Position numbers and translations under genes: made by a program
The notes under the pieces: model-generated
The model's input: only the letters and a program-made list of their open reading frames with translations
Told to the model about the DNA's origin: nothing
The model's database searches: none
Assembly (NCBI GenBank): GCA_022828595.1
Contig: JAKGHH010000006.1
Location: 12,644,499-12,708,498 of the forward strand
DNA length: 64,000 bases
Reading direction: 5' to 3'
Source: Nelumbo lutea
Lineage: Eukaryota; Streptophyta; Magnoliopsida; Proteales; Nelumbonaceae
Shown: positions 11,440 through 23,614 of the stretch, piece after piece
Position numbering within the stretch: the first letter of the stretch is position 1
How the letters are laid out: each line of letters begins with the position of its first letter

Positions 11440-12019
11440 ACGAACAACCCATCCTCATGCTAATGATGGAAGGCCTCTAGAGAGTTCATTATATGAATCT
11501 CCCTATCATATGCATTCATAATAGCTGGAGGGAACAATAAATTATGCCCTAGTTTGATCTAGGTCAAACCAAAAGTGAGGGAGATCATCCAATGACCTCC
11601 ATGAGGTGCGGGGCCCAACACTGAGGGAGGTCATCCAATGACCTAAAAGGACACCATGGCAATGATGTGCATTCAGCCATGGTGTGCGCAAGAGCCACTA
11701 TCAATTCAGCACGGGCCAAGAACTTATGGCCCATGTATGTAGCACATCACACATCCATACATCACAGGCAAGCATAAATTGATCCAATCAATTAAATATC
11801 TATAAATCCCATTTTTTTTTAATCCATAATATTAACCATTAATATTATCTAGGTATATGGGTTGAAAGAGGGTTGATCAGTTCGGCCCATATAGCTTTTT
11901 CCGTAGAGTGGGCTTTTACCAGTTTTATCAACTTAAAACTAGGCCTTTACAGGTTGGGCCAAATTAAACATTTAATTAATTATCAAATGTTTGTCTGATG
12001 AAGCAAGAATAGAAGCTCT
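11440..12019 (-). repeat. U1 leader segment of the Copia array
   Basis: This is the leader module that also appears at 15890-16459 and 21168-21770 (starts CCTCATGCTAATGATGG, contains GGTCATCCAATGACC). In U1 it is joined directly to truncated RT. It ends in TAATTAATTATCAAATGTTT, the junction that leads into U2. Confidence 0.75.
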
Positions 12020-12569
12020 ATCATTACCTTTGTCCAACAAAGGGGCTGATCCTGTCACTATGATCACCCACTCTGATGAATTCTCAGACTGTCCCAACAT
12101 ACCCAGGTTTTGACCCCCGCTAAGGATCTCACTGATTGGTACATCAAAGATAACCCAATCCGACACCTAGTGCAGTATCATAATCGAGTCTAGGGGTCGG
12201 GTGTAACATTCTAGTTTTGCCCATTAATCTCCAAGGTCCAGGGCAATACTGGAAATCTAGTATGGTTCAAAGATTCAATCAATCCTACACTGCATGTGCC
12301 TAAGGTCTCACCCTGGCGGCTGAGACAGGCCACCCCAACCGACTTGGTGGCACATTAATGTCAGCCTTATCAGGATAGGTCTCCCCAAACTGACTCACTG
12401 GCTGTGAACATTCTAAACTAACACGAGTCTCAATAAGTGTCCAGTTTAAGGGTATTACATAGAAAAATACCATAGGAACATGAATTAAATATGTAATTTA
12501 TTCATTTACAATAAACTCATAATGTACATCATTTTGATTGAAACTAACGGCATACAAAAACTGTCTAAC

Positions 12570-15150
12570 AGCTCCCACTTGCACTTAGGTCCAATCTGGT
12601 GCAAGCCGGAGTCCCATGTTTTCACCGTGTTTCTCAAACACTTTCTGTGATAGTGGCTTTGTCAATGGGTCTGTCACATTCTCCGCTGATGCTACCTCTT
12701 AACATCAACCTCCCGTTGTCACACAACAGTGGAGTGGGTGATGTGCTGAATTCCAAATTCAGGAATGAACACCTTCATTCATAAGGCAACCTCACTTATG
12801 GCAATGTGTTCGGCTTGGGTTGTGCACTGTTAATTTGTTACTTAGGACCCCTATTTGCTGACATTCAGGAAACAACACACGATCCTATCATGAAAACATG
12901 CCCAAATGTAGACTTTCTATCATCTGGATCCGATTGGAAATTAGCATCACTATACCCCTAGATCTGTAGTGATCTACCATCGAATACCAGACAAAACTCT
13001 TTTGTCCTTCGAAGGTACTTAAGGACATTTTTCACAGCAGTCCAGTGCTCCTGCCCAGGTTGGCTTGAAATCTGGTTACCACACTCACTGCCTAAGCAAT
13101 GTCGGGCCGAGTGCACAGCATGGCATATATGATGCTCCCTAAGACAGAAGCATAGGGAACGTCCTTCATGCCCTCAATCTCCTCAGAGGTCTTGGGTGAC
13201 ATCTTCTTGGAGAGAGTGACTCCGTGCCTGAAAGGAACATTTCCCTTCTTAGAGTTCTCCATGCTGTCACTGTAAGTAGATTGGGATAATCCTATTATCC
13301 GCTTCGATCTATCTCTATAGAGTCGAAGACCCAGTATATAGGAGGCTTCACAAAGATCTTTCATGGAGAATTGCTATGAAAGCCATGCTTTCACTGTAGT
13401 TAACATTCCTACATCATTTCCATTTACTAGAATTTCATCTACATACAGAACCAAGAAAGTAACCTTATCCCCACTGGACTTCCTGTAAACACAGGGCTCA
13501 TCGGGATTCTGCTTGAAGTCAAATGATTTGATAGCAGAGTCAAAATGGATGTTCCAACTCTTAGAAGCTTGCTGAAGTCCATAAATGGATCTATTAAGTT
13601 TACATACCATGTGTTCCTGACCAGTAGCAATAAAGCCTTGCGGCTGCTGGATATAGATATCTCTAGTAAGATCTCCATTCAGGAATGTAGTTTTGACATC
13701 CATTTGCCAAATCTCATAATCATGAAATGCTACTACAGCTAGTAGGATCCTAATGGATTTAAGCATGGCCACAGGCGAAAAGGTTTCCTCATAATCGATG
13801 CCCTCATTCTAAGTGTACCCTTTCGCCACTAGACAAGCTTTGAAGGTCTCAACCCTACCATTGGGGCCCTTCTTCCTCTTATAAATCCATTTGCATCCTG
13901 CTTTTACCCCGGAGGGCGGATCTAATAGAGTTTAGACTCCATTGGTCTTCACTGAGTCCATCTCTGCTTTCATGGCCTCCAACCACTTCTGGGAATCTAT
14001 GTCCAACATAGCTTCCACATAAGTTACAGGATCCTCCTCACTAGTCAAGGTTTCCACCAGATAACTATCCTAGTCATAACCATAAGGACTGGTGGCCTAG
14101 ATACCCGAGTGGTTCTTCTAGGTTGGTCACTGCCTGGAACTTGTGGGACATCTCCCACTGCTCCTGAGCTCTTTTCATCAAGAACTATTTCCTGACGATG
14201 GGTGTCCAGGATGTAATCAATTTCCAAGAATTGTGCATTTTGGCTACAGAACACCTTCTGCTCACTTGGGTCATAGAATAGGTAACTTACAGAGCCTTTT
14301 GGGTAGCGTACAAATAGGCAACGACTGGTCTTGGATTCCAACTTGTCTGCACTTGTTCTTTTAACGTGTGCTGGACAACCCCAAACCTTCAAGTGTCTGA
14401 CACTTGGTTTCTTTCTAGTCTAAAGTTCATATGGAGTATTCGGAACCGATTTGGTTGGAACCCAATTCAACACGTAAATTGTAGTGTTTAAAGCATAACC
14501 CCAAAAGGATGTAGGTAACTCTGAGTGTACGAGAAGTGACCAGACCATATCCAATAAGGTCCTATTCCTCCTCTCTGAAACACCATTAAGTTGTGGTGTA
14601 GCAGGAGGAGCCAATTGATACTATCCCATTGTCCTTTAAGTAGTCTCTGAATTCATCAAAGAGATACTTGCCACCTTGATCTGATCGAAGGGCTTTAATT
14701 TCTCTCCCTAACTATTTCTCGGCGTCTTGTAAGAACTCTTTGAACTTTTCAAAGGATTCAGACTTGTGTCACATTAGGTACACGTAACCGTATTGTGAGA
14801 AATCATTTGTAAAGGTGATGAAATACATGTGTTGATTCCGTGTCCTAACACTCAAGGGCCATATACATCAGTATGTATAAGGTCAAGTGTGCCTGTACAT
14901 CTTTCAGGCTTACCGTTAAATGGACGTTTCATCATCTTACCTTGTAGGCAAGGCTCACAAGTGGGAAGATCTTCTACAGTTAGAAAATCCAAAGGACCAA
15001 CCTTTACCAACCTTATGATTCAATCAGCACCGATATGGCCAAGTCAGTAATGCCATAGGCACGTGGGATTAACTGCATCACGTACTCTTTTCTTGGGGGT
15101 TTCAGCCGACGTAGTTTCGGTTATGTTAGTTTCTAGATAAGGATGTAGAA
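12570..15150 (-). pseudogene. U2: Copia integrase-RT-RNase H relic
   Basis: Reading the minus strand from high to low coordinates: an integrase core remnant (about 15120-14620), the integrase C-terminal part (14614-14420, [17 protein letters not shown]), the linker GCPAHVK...SRCLFV (14392-14045), RT (13772-13374, with WQMDVKTTFLNGDL, CKLNRSIYGLQQASKSWN and YVDE), then the RT tail and RNase H (13364-12570). It is broken by several stops and frameshifts. As in U1, the catalytic YVDD is YVDE. Family knowledge: these are the enzymes that copy and insert Copia elements, and with this many breaks U2 is dead. Confidence 0.8.
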
Positions 15151-15405
15151 CAGCCTCTGTATTGGATTGTCCAAGGAGGCAATGATGTAACACCGGGCAA
15201 GAGAGTTTTTCTCCTCCCAATCCTGATAGTCTCTCCTCCGGGCCTCAGAAGCCCTATCATCCGGATGCTCCGGAGCAGGATTTTTAGTCACTTTGTCTAA
15301 CTTTTCAGAAGTTAGGACCAACATAAGGTTCTTATACCAATCGACATAGTTTGAGCCATTCATCTTGTTGTCATCAAGAAGCTTTGCAAATTGTCTGTTT
15401 GCCAT
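15151..15405 (-). pseudogene. U2: Copia gag N-terminal stub
   Basis: The gag start ATG is at 15405-15403 (MANRQFAKLLDDNK). The frame follows U3 gag for about 80 residues through SLARCYIIASLDN and then leaves it at 15151, where gag joins integrase sequence. Compared with U3 about 920 bases are absent (the equivalent of 19508-20431), which removes the rest of gag, the zinc knuckle and protease. The breakpoints share a short GAAC-like homology. Confidence 0.8.
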
Positions 15406-16459
15406 TTTTTGATAAAAAAACAAACATCAGTCCACAACCTAATTTGATTCATGTTCATCACATAGATATGGCTTTTGATCTACGCTCCATTCCCATTTAT
15501 TCATCTCTGAGTTTTCCCTCCCATCTCAGTGCCGGAGACTACGGGTTGTTCTAGAAATGTGGGAAATCAAATAGGGTGTATGGAGTCAATTGTTTCAACT
15601 GCATAACCCCACCACCTTTCTGTGAAGGATTCTATCCACTCATCATATGAGCTTTCACTTTGGCCTCTCTCAGACAAAGTTCAGAGCCATTTTTAGGTAA
15701 ACCTTTTTGTCTTGTGAATGCTTACCCATCATATTGGTGAATACCAAGGTACCGTGAGAGAGTTCCCATTTTCTGGTGATGCCCCTCCCACATTGGTCTA
15801 TGACGCCCCTATCATCTTATGAAACACTCAGACAAGCCCAACAGTAAATGGATAGCCCATTTTCTGGTGTGCTTCCTCATTACTGAAGGACCCATCCTCA
15901 TGCTAATGATGGAAGGCCTCTAGAGAGTTCATTATATGAATCTCCCTATCGCATGCATTCATAATAGCTGGAGGGAACAATAAATTATGCCCTAGTTTGA
16001 TCTAGGTCAAACCAAAAGTGAGGGAGGTCATCCAATGACCTCCATGAGGTGTGGGGCCCAGCACTGAGGGAGGTCATCCAATGACCTAAAGGGACACCAT
16101 GGCAATGATGTGCATTCAGCCATGGTGTGCGCAAGAGCCACTATCAATTCAGCATGGGCCAAGAACTTATGGCCCACGTATGTAGCACATCACACATCCA
16201 TACATCACAAGCAAGCATAAATTGATCCAATCAATTAAATATCTATAAATCCCATTTTTTTTAATCCATAATATTAACCATTAATATTATCTAGGTATAT
16301 GGGTTGAAAGAGGGTTGATCAGTTCGACCCATATAGCTTTTTCCATAGAGTGGGCTTTTACCAGTTTTATCAACTTAAAACTAGGCCTTTACAGGTTGGG
16401 CCAAATTAAACATTTAATTAATTATCAAATGTTTGTCTGATGAAGCAAGAATAGAAGCT
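15406..16459 (-). repeat. U2 leader segment of the Copia array
   Basis: Non-coding leader between gag of U2 and the start of U3. It is about 90% or more like the U3 leader (20676-21770) as far as TAATTAATTATCAA, and then uses the same joint into the next unit as U1/U2. Confidence 0.7.
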
Positions 16460-17009
16460 ATCATTACCTTTGTCCGACAAAAGGGCTGATCCTGTCACTA
16501 TGATCACCCACTCTGATGAATTCTCAGACTGTCCCAACATACCTAGGTTTTGACCCTCGCTAAGGATCTCACTGATTGGTACATCAAAGATAACCCAATC
16601 CGACACCTAGTGCAGTATCGTAATCGAGTCTAGGGGTCGGGTGTAACATTCCAGTTTTGCCCATTAATCTCCAAGGTCTAGGGCAATACTGGAAATCTAG
16701 TATGGTTCAAAGATTCAATCAATCCTACACTACATGTGCCTAAGGTCTCACCCTGGCGGCTAAGACAGGCACCCCAACCGACTTGGTGGCACATTAATGT
16801 CAGTCTTATCAGGATAGGTCTCCCTAGACTGATCCACTGGCTGTGAACAATCTAAACTAACACGAGTCTCAATAAGTGTCCAGTTTAAGGGTATTACATA
16901 GAAAAATACCATAGGAACATGAATCAAATATGTAATTTATTCATTTACAATAAACTCATAATGTACATCATTTTGATTGAAGCTAAGGGCATACAAAAAC
17001 TGTCTAACA

Positions 17010-19610
17010 GCTCCCACTTGCACTTAGGTCCAATCTGGTGCAAGCCGGAGTCCCATGTTTTCACCGTGTTTCTCAAACACTTTCTGTGATAGTGGCTTTG
17101 TCAATGGGTCTGTCACATTCTCCGCTGATGCTACCTCTTAACATCAACCTCCCGTTGTCACACAACAGTGGAGTGGGTGATGTGCTGAATTCCAAATTCA
17201 GGAATGAACACCTTCATTCAAAAGGCAACCTCACTTACGGCAATGTGTTCGGCTTGGGTTGTGGACTGTTAATTTGTTACTTAGGACCCCTATTTGCTGA
17301 CATTCAGGAAACAACACACAATCCTATCATGAAAACATGCCCAAATGTAGACTTTCTATCATCTGAATCTGACTGGAAATCAGCATCACTATACCCCTAG
17401 ATCTGTAGTGATCTACTATCGAATACCAGACAAAACTCTTTTGTCCTTTGAAGGTACTTAAGTACGTTTTTCACAGCTGTCCAGTGCTCCTACCCAGGTT
17501 GGCTTGAAATCTGGTTACCACACTCACTGCCTAAGCAATGTCGGGCCGAGTGCACAGCATGGCATACATGATGCTCCCTAAGACAGAAGCATAGGGAGCG
17601 TCCTTCATGCCCTCAATCTCCTCAGAGGTCTTGGGTGACATCTTCTTGGAGAGAGTGACTCCGTGCCTGAAAGGAACATTTCCCTTCTTAGAGTTCTCCA
17701 TGCTGTCACTGTAAGCAGATTGTGATAATCCTATTATTCACTTCGATCTATCTCTATAGAGTCGAAGACCCAGTGTATAGGAGGCTTCACAAAGATCTTT
17801 CATGGAGAATTGCTGTAAAAGTCAAACTTTCACCGTAGTTAACATTCCTACATCATTCCCAACGAGTAGAATGTCATCTACATACAGAGCCAAGAAAGTA
17901 ACCTTATCCCCATTAGACTTCCTCTAAACACAAGGCTCATCTGGATTTTGCTTGTTGTCAAATGATTTGACAACAAAGTCAAAACGGATGTTCCAACTCC
18001 TAGAATCTTGCTTAAGTCCATAAATTGATTCAGGAATGCAATTTTGACATGCATTTGCCAAATCTCATAATCATGTTATGCTGCTATAGCTAGCAAGATC
18101 CTAATAGATTTAAGCATAGCCATAGGCGAAAAGGTTTCCTCATAATCGATGCCCTCATTCTGAGTGTACCCTTTTGCCACCAGACGAGCTTTGAAGGTCT
18201 CAACCCTACCATTGGGGCCCTTCTTCCTCTTATAAATCCATTTGCAACCAATTGCTTTTACCCCGGAGGGCGAATCTACTAGAGTCTAGACTCCATTGGT
18301 CTTCATTGAGTCCATCTCTGCTTTCATGGCCTCCACCCACTTCTGGGAATCTATGTCTAACATAGCTTCCGCATAAGTCATAGGATCCTCCTCACTAGTC
18401 AAGATTTCCACCAGGTAACTACCCTGGTCATAACCATAACGGACTGGTGGCCTAGATATCTGTGTGGATCTTCTAGGTTGGTCACTACCTGGAACTTGTG
18501 GAACATCTCCCACTCCTCCTGAGCTCTCTTCATCAAGAACTACTTCTTGACGATGGGTGTCCATGATGTAATCGGTTTCCAAGAATTGTGTATTTCGGCT
18601 GCAGAACACTTTCTGCTCACTTGGGTCATAGAATAGGTAACCCACAGAGCCATTTGGGTAGCCTACAAATAGGCAACGACTGGTCTTGGATTCCAATTTG
18701 TCTGCACTTGTTCTTTTAACGTGTGCTGGACAACCCCAAATCTTCAAGTGTCTGACACTTGGTTTCTTTCCGGTCTAAAGTTCATATGGAGTCTTCGGAA
18801 TCGGTTTGGTTGGAACCCGATTCAGCACGTAAATCGTAGTTTCTAATGTATAACCCCAAAAGGATGTAAGTAACTCTGAGTGTACAAGAAGTGACCGGAC
18901 CATATCCAATAAGGTCTTATCCTCCTCTTTGAAACACAATTAAGTTGTGGTGTAGTAGGAGATGCCAATTGTGATACTATCCCATTGTCCTTTACGTGGT
19001 CCCTGAATTCGTTAGAGAGATACTCGCCACCTCGATCTGATCGAAGGGCTTTAATTTTCTCCTTAACTGTTTCTCTACTTCTTGTCTGAACTCTTTGAAC
19101 TTTTCAAAGGATTCAGGCTCGTGTCTCATTAGGTACACGTAACCATATCGTGAGAAATCATCTGTAAAGGTGATGAAATACACGTATTGATTCTATGTCC
19201 TAACACTTAGGGGACCACATACATTAGTATGTATAAGGTCAAGTGTGCCTATACATCTTTCAGGCTTACCGTTAAATGGCCGTTTTGTCATCTTACCTTG
19301 GAGGCAAGGCTCACAAGTGGGAAGATCTTCTACAGTTAGAAAATCCAAAGGACCATCCTTTACTAACCTTGTGATTCGGTCAACACCGATATGGCAATGT
19401 CGGAAATGCCACAGGCACGTGGGATTAACTGCATCACGTACTTTTTTCTTGGGGATTTCAGCCGACGTAGTTTCGATTATGTTAGTTTCTAGAGAAGGAT
19501 GTAGAACATAGAGACTGTTCTCTAGTTCCCCGTATGCGACGAATCTGTTGTTTCTTTTAATAGTAATCGTATTTTCTAAAGAAGACAGAATAACCACCAG
19601 CACACAGTTT
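17010..19610 (-). pseudogene. U3: Copia integrase-RT-RNase H relic
   Basis: The best-preserved pol of the array, on the minus strand. 19603-19193 has the GAG-pre-integrase and zinc-binding region (LWHFRHCHIG...CEPCLQGK). 19183-18992 is the start of the integrase core (FITFTDDFSRYGYVYLM). 18747-18286 covers the integrase C-terminal part and the link to RT (KIWGCPAHVKRTSADKLE...WVEAMKAEMDSM). RT follows near 18240-17700 and RNase H to about 17010. The RT active-site region reads LYVDDILLVGND, so this copy kept the canonical aspartates lost in U1 and U2. Stops and frameshifts are scattered through integrase and RT. Confidence 0.8.
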
Positions 19611-19673
19611 TGAGATAGAAATCAAATTTCTTCTTAAATTTTGTACATAAAGACAATCTTTCAGTACAATAGT

Positions 19674-20675
19674 TCATTCTTTTAAAATTAACCCCACGGT
19701 TCCTATGGCTGCAGCTGCAACACTTGCAGATGTCCCCAAGAAGAGTGTAACTTCTCCTTCACTCAGCCTTTTGCTTACGTTGAACCCCTGCAGTGAGTTA
19801 CACACATGAGTTGAAGCCTCGGAGTCAATACACCAGGACACAGAAGCAACCAATAAATTGGTTTCTATAACACTAGATTCGAAATTACCTTTCTTGGATT
19901 CCAGGTAGGCAGGACAGTTTCTTTTCCAGTGGCTGGTCTTCTTGCAGAAGTGACAGGCATCCGATGCTTTGTCTTTCTTTTGCTTCTTACCCTTAGTGGC
20001 TTTCTTCTGAGGCATCTTTGCCTTCGTCTTTCTCTTGCCTGTCTTGCTAGCTTCAACAAGAATAGCTACAGGCTCATCCTTTTTAATCAGTTCTTCTGCT
20101 CGTTGCATCATATTGCTGAGCTCTTGTAAGCTGACATTTAGCTTGTTCATGTTATAATTCATGATGAACAGATTAAAGGAAGGAGGCAAAGAATTAAGGA
20201 TGGCGTCTATTTGGGTCGAAAGGTCTAGCCCAGATCTAAGAGCTTCAAGCTCTTTGATGTAGCCCATCATCCGAAGATAATGGTCATGAACTTGTTGCCC
20301 TTTGGACATTTGAGCGATCATAAATTGTTTCAAGACCTTTTGTCCAGTAGAACGATTATGCTCTTCATACATCGTCTTGAGACTGTCCATTATGTCCTCG
20401 GCAAATTTGATCTGATCGAACTGCCTCTGTATTCTATTGTCCAAGGAGGCAATGATGTAACACTGGGCAAGGGAGTTTTTTTCCTCCCAATCCTGATAGC
20501 CTCTCCTCCAGGCCTCAGAAGCCCTATCACCCGGACGCTCTGGGGTAGGATTTTTAGCCACTTTGTCTAACTTTTCAGAAGTTTGGACCAGCATAAGGTT
20601 CTTATACCAGTCGGCATAGTTTGGGCCCTTCAGTTTGTTGTCATCAAGAAGCTTTGCAAATTGTTCGTTTGCCAC
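19674..20675 (-). CDS. U3: Copia gag with start of protease
   Basis: One uninterrupted frame of about 330 codons in the U3 unit. It holds a UBN2-type gag body (YADWYKNLMLV, then QMSKGQQVHDHYLRMMGYIKELE), a lysine-rich stretch and a CX2CX4HX4C zinc knuckle (CHFCKKTSHWKRNC) for RNA binding. The protease begins with WCIDSEAST, where the family has D-S-G; the glycine is replaced by glutamate. The expected start codon is GTG at 20675-20673 where U2 has ATG, so normal initiation is doubtful. The frame ends at 19674 before protease is complete. It is probably not functional despite the open frame. Confidence 0.75.
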   Translation of the reverse strand: MANEQFAKLLDDNKLKGPNYADWYKNLMLVQTSEKLDKVAKNPTPERPGDRASEAWRRGYQDWEEKNSLAQCYIIASLDNRIQRQFDQIKFAEDIMDSLKTMYEEHNRSTGQKVLKQFMIAQMSKGQQVHDHYLRMMGYIKELEALRSGLDLSTQIDAILNSLPPSFNLFIMNYNMNKLNVSLQELSNMMQRAEELIKKDEPVAILVEASKTGKRKTKAKMPQKKATKGKKQKKDKASDACHFCKKTSHWKRNCPAYLESKKGNFESSVIETNLLVASVSWCIDSEASTHVCNSLQGFNVSKRLSEGEVTLFLGTSASVAAAAIGTVGLILKE

Positions 20676-22458
20676 TTTCTGATAAAAAAGCAAACATCAG
20701 TCCATAACCTAATTTGATTCATGTTCATTACATAGATATGGCTTTTAATCTATGTTCCATTCCCATTTATTCATCTCTGAGATTTCCCTCCCATCTCAGT
20801 GACGGAGACTATGAGTTGTCTTTGGAAATGTAGGAAATCACATAGGGTGCATGGAGTCAATTGTTTCAACTACATAACCCCAACCACCTTTCTGTGAAGG
20901 ATCCTATCCACTCATCAAATGAGCTTTCCCTTTGGCCTCTATCAGACAAGGTTCAGAGCCATTTTCAAGTAAACCTTTCTATCCAGTGAGTGCTTACCCA
21001 TCATATTCGTGAACGCCATGGTACTGTGAGAGAGTTCCCATTTTCTAATAAAGCCCCTCCCACATCGGTCTATGATGCCTCTATCATCTTATGAAACACT
21101 CAGACAAGCCCAACAGCAAAGGGATAGCCCATTTTCTGGTGTGTTTTCTCATTACTAAAGAACCCATCCTCATGCTAATGATGGAAGGCCTTGAGAGAGT
21201 TCATCATATGAATCTCCCTATCACATGCATTCATATTAGTTGGAGGGAATAGTAAACTATGCCCTAGTTTGGTCTAGGTCAAACCAAAAGTGGCTCCCAT
21301 TGACTTTCATAAAGCCAGATTCCGATGGGCCCAAATTGGCTAGGTTTCCGTACGTAACCTCTCCATGAAGTGTCGGGCCTACCACTGAGGGAGGTCATCC
21401 AATGACCTAAAGGGACATCATGGCAATGATGTGCATTCAGCCATGGTGTGCGCAAGAGCCACTATCAATTCAGCACGGGCCAAGAACTTATGGCCCATGT
21501 ACGTAGCTCATCACACCTCCATACATCACATGCAAGGATAAATTGATACAATCAATTAAATATCTGTAAAGCCCATTTGAAGCCCATTTTTTTTAATCCA
21601 TAATATTAACTATTAATATTATCCAGGTATATGGGCTGAAAGAGGGTTGATCAGTTCGGCCCATATAGCTTTTTCCGCAGAGTGGGCTTTTAGCAGTTTT
21701 AACAACTTAAAATTGGGCCCTTACAGGTTGGGCCGAGTTAAACATTTAATTAATTATCAATCCTCAGGCCCATTAGTGGGAAGAAATAGGGCTGACATTC
21801 AGCGTTGTTTGAACCCTAGATTCGGTCCAACCAGTTTGGACTAATCTGGTTTGAATGGTTCTAGGGTTTGATCTTTAATTAATGATTTAATTCAAGAATT
21901 AATCTGAAATTAATTACTGATAAAAGAACAAGCAAGAATCAGTCACATAGGGCTGTTCGCATAATCCATCATGCAAAACAGAGGTTAGATCACAAGTTGT
22001 AGTTTCACAAAGTGCAAATCGCAGATAGCGATTCTCCCATCTGTGAAATCTCCTTCTCTGCGTCGCCATCTTCGATCTAAAATAAAAAAAATAGATAACC
22101 TAATTTCTATTAATAATTACATTAGATCGAATGCCTGTACATTCAGTCTAAAAAATAAAAAAAATTATTTTACAGACCAAACGTAACAGAATAATCATGA
22201 AACTACAAAATCGCAGGTTCCCTGCGCCAATCAAGATTTCGATCTCCATGTGTACGAACAACCCATAAATCAAGAAAATTATAAAGACCAGTTCTAAATA
22301 ATAATCAGATTTATAAAAAATTAATTTCAGATTAATCACCCATTAACTAGAAACAAATTTTCCATAAAAACATCATATCTGCGCAAATCGGGTAGAACAC
22401 CTTATGCCCATTTGCGCAGGTTCAGATTTGATCCAATTTGGTTCAAGACTTAGACCAT
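20676..22458 (-). other. U3 leader and 5' untranslated region of the Copia complex
   Basis: Long non-coding leader between the primer-binding site and gag. The part 21168-21770 is the module repeated in U1 and U2. The part 21770-22458 is present only here and contains the sequence next to the primer site. The small minus-strand frame near 22148-22339 has no known similarity and is ignored. Confidence 0.6.
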
Positions 22459-22471
22459 GGCTCTGATACCA
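22459..22471 (-). other. Copia primer-binding site (initiator Met tRNA type)
   Basis: The minus strand reads TGGTATCAGAGCC, the classic complement of the plant initiator methionine tRNA 3' end. It lies one base inside the 5' LTR, whose terminal CA is at 22474-22473. This fixes both element orientation and LTR end. Confidence 0.9.
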
Positions 22472-22472
22472 C

Positions 22473-23599
22473 TGAAGGGATGAGAGATCATCGTATGAAT
22501 GCCCAAATCTTGTGGAATAAGGTGGGTGAATTTCAAAAAAAATTTCTCTCCCAACAACTAGGAATCACATTCCCTATTTTAGAAAATCATATTTTCAATG
22601 ATCAATCTTGAACCATAAACTGAGTCAGATCTGAACGAAAGCAGTAGGAGAGGATTATACTTGATAGGGAGAAATAGTATCTCCCAACGAAGGTTTTCAT
22701 GCCCAAGGAAGGATCCAAAGACTGCTCCCACTGAAGATGGCACAGTGTAGGATGGAGCAGAATCAGTAGTGTTCTCTCCAATAACTTAATCCTTCGCAAG
22801 AAATAGCAGGATGGCACGTGAGCATAGCTTCCTATCAGTCCCTTCACAAGGAACTGATGTCAAGATCGAATTTTGATTTTTCCTACTGAACTGAAGGTCG
22901 AACTGGCAGGTGAGGCAGCGGCAGGAAGGAGGCAGCAAGAAAGAATTTTGCAAGGTTGCTGAATTCTTCCTTCTGTGATTTCAGCTTTGAAGAGGATGTG
23001 AAAGTATATCTTCTAAAGGCTGCCGCCCCCTCCTTCTTCTTCTTTAACCTTGAAGGTATCAGCTCCTAATCCCATTAGGAGTTGCTGATCCAAATCATAT
23101 TAGGATTAGACTTCCCTTAAAGTGATAAGGGTAAACCCTTATCTCATCTGTAGATTGGGTCAGTCTTCCCCTAATCTCATTAGAAGGTTTCCAGATCTGA
23201 ATCACATTCAGATCTAGACTCTCTGAGTGGACAGGGTTAAGTCCCAATCATATTTTCTAATCCTTCTCAGCATTTGCCCCTTATTTAACTGCTTAAATTA
23301 GCCCAGTTCGAAATGGGCTTTAGGCCCATTAAGGTTATGTGCTCACTTAGCCTTCCTAATTGCTGCCCAGTTGGGCTTCCTTGTATGGCATGGGACCCAA
23401 ACATTGATCTACACATCAGCCACATGGGTTCAGCCCAGCCTTTGTTACAAGGCCTAGCCAAATACACTATTATGGACAGTGCACCCCCTAAAACCCATCA
23501 TATGGGCTCTATGGGCCCAACACTTACCCTAAGTGGTCCCTGGGCCAACCCACCTTGTAACACCCAGGGACTACGGGTAGATGCAAGATTAGCCCATTA
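22473..23599 (-). repeat. Copia 5' LTR
   Basis: Pair of 8622-9746. In element orientation it starts at 23599 with TAATGGGC, where the other LTR has TGATGGGC, and ends CCCTTCA at 22473. Many of the differences between the two LTRs are C/T or G/A changes, as expected for methylated, silenced DNA. Confidence 0.85.
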
Positions 23600-23614
23600 G
23601 GTATTTTACGGGTT

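Larger units (their letters stand above)
8622..23599 (-). mobile_element. Copia LTR retrotransposon complex: LTR, three tandem internal domains, LTR
   Basis: Two direct repeats of 1125 and 1127 bases (8622-9746 and 22473-23599) bracket the complex. All coding relics lie on the minus strand, so the high-coordinate LTR is the 5' one, and an initiator-Met-type primer site sits just inside it. The LTRs differ at roughly 9% of positions over a sampled 340 bases, which marks an old insertion. Inside are three tandem copies of the internal domain: U1 (10018-12019), U2 (12020-16459) and U3 (16460-22458), with no LTR between them. Target duplications do not match (GGAAG before 8622, GGTAT after 23599), so one flank was lost or rearranged. 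No copy is coding-competent. Confidence 0.85.
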
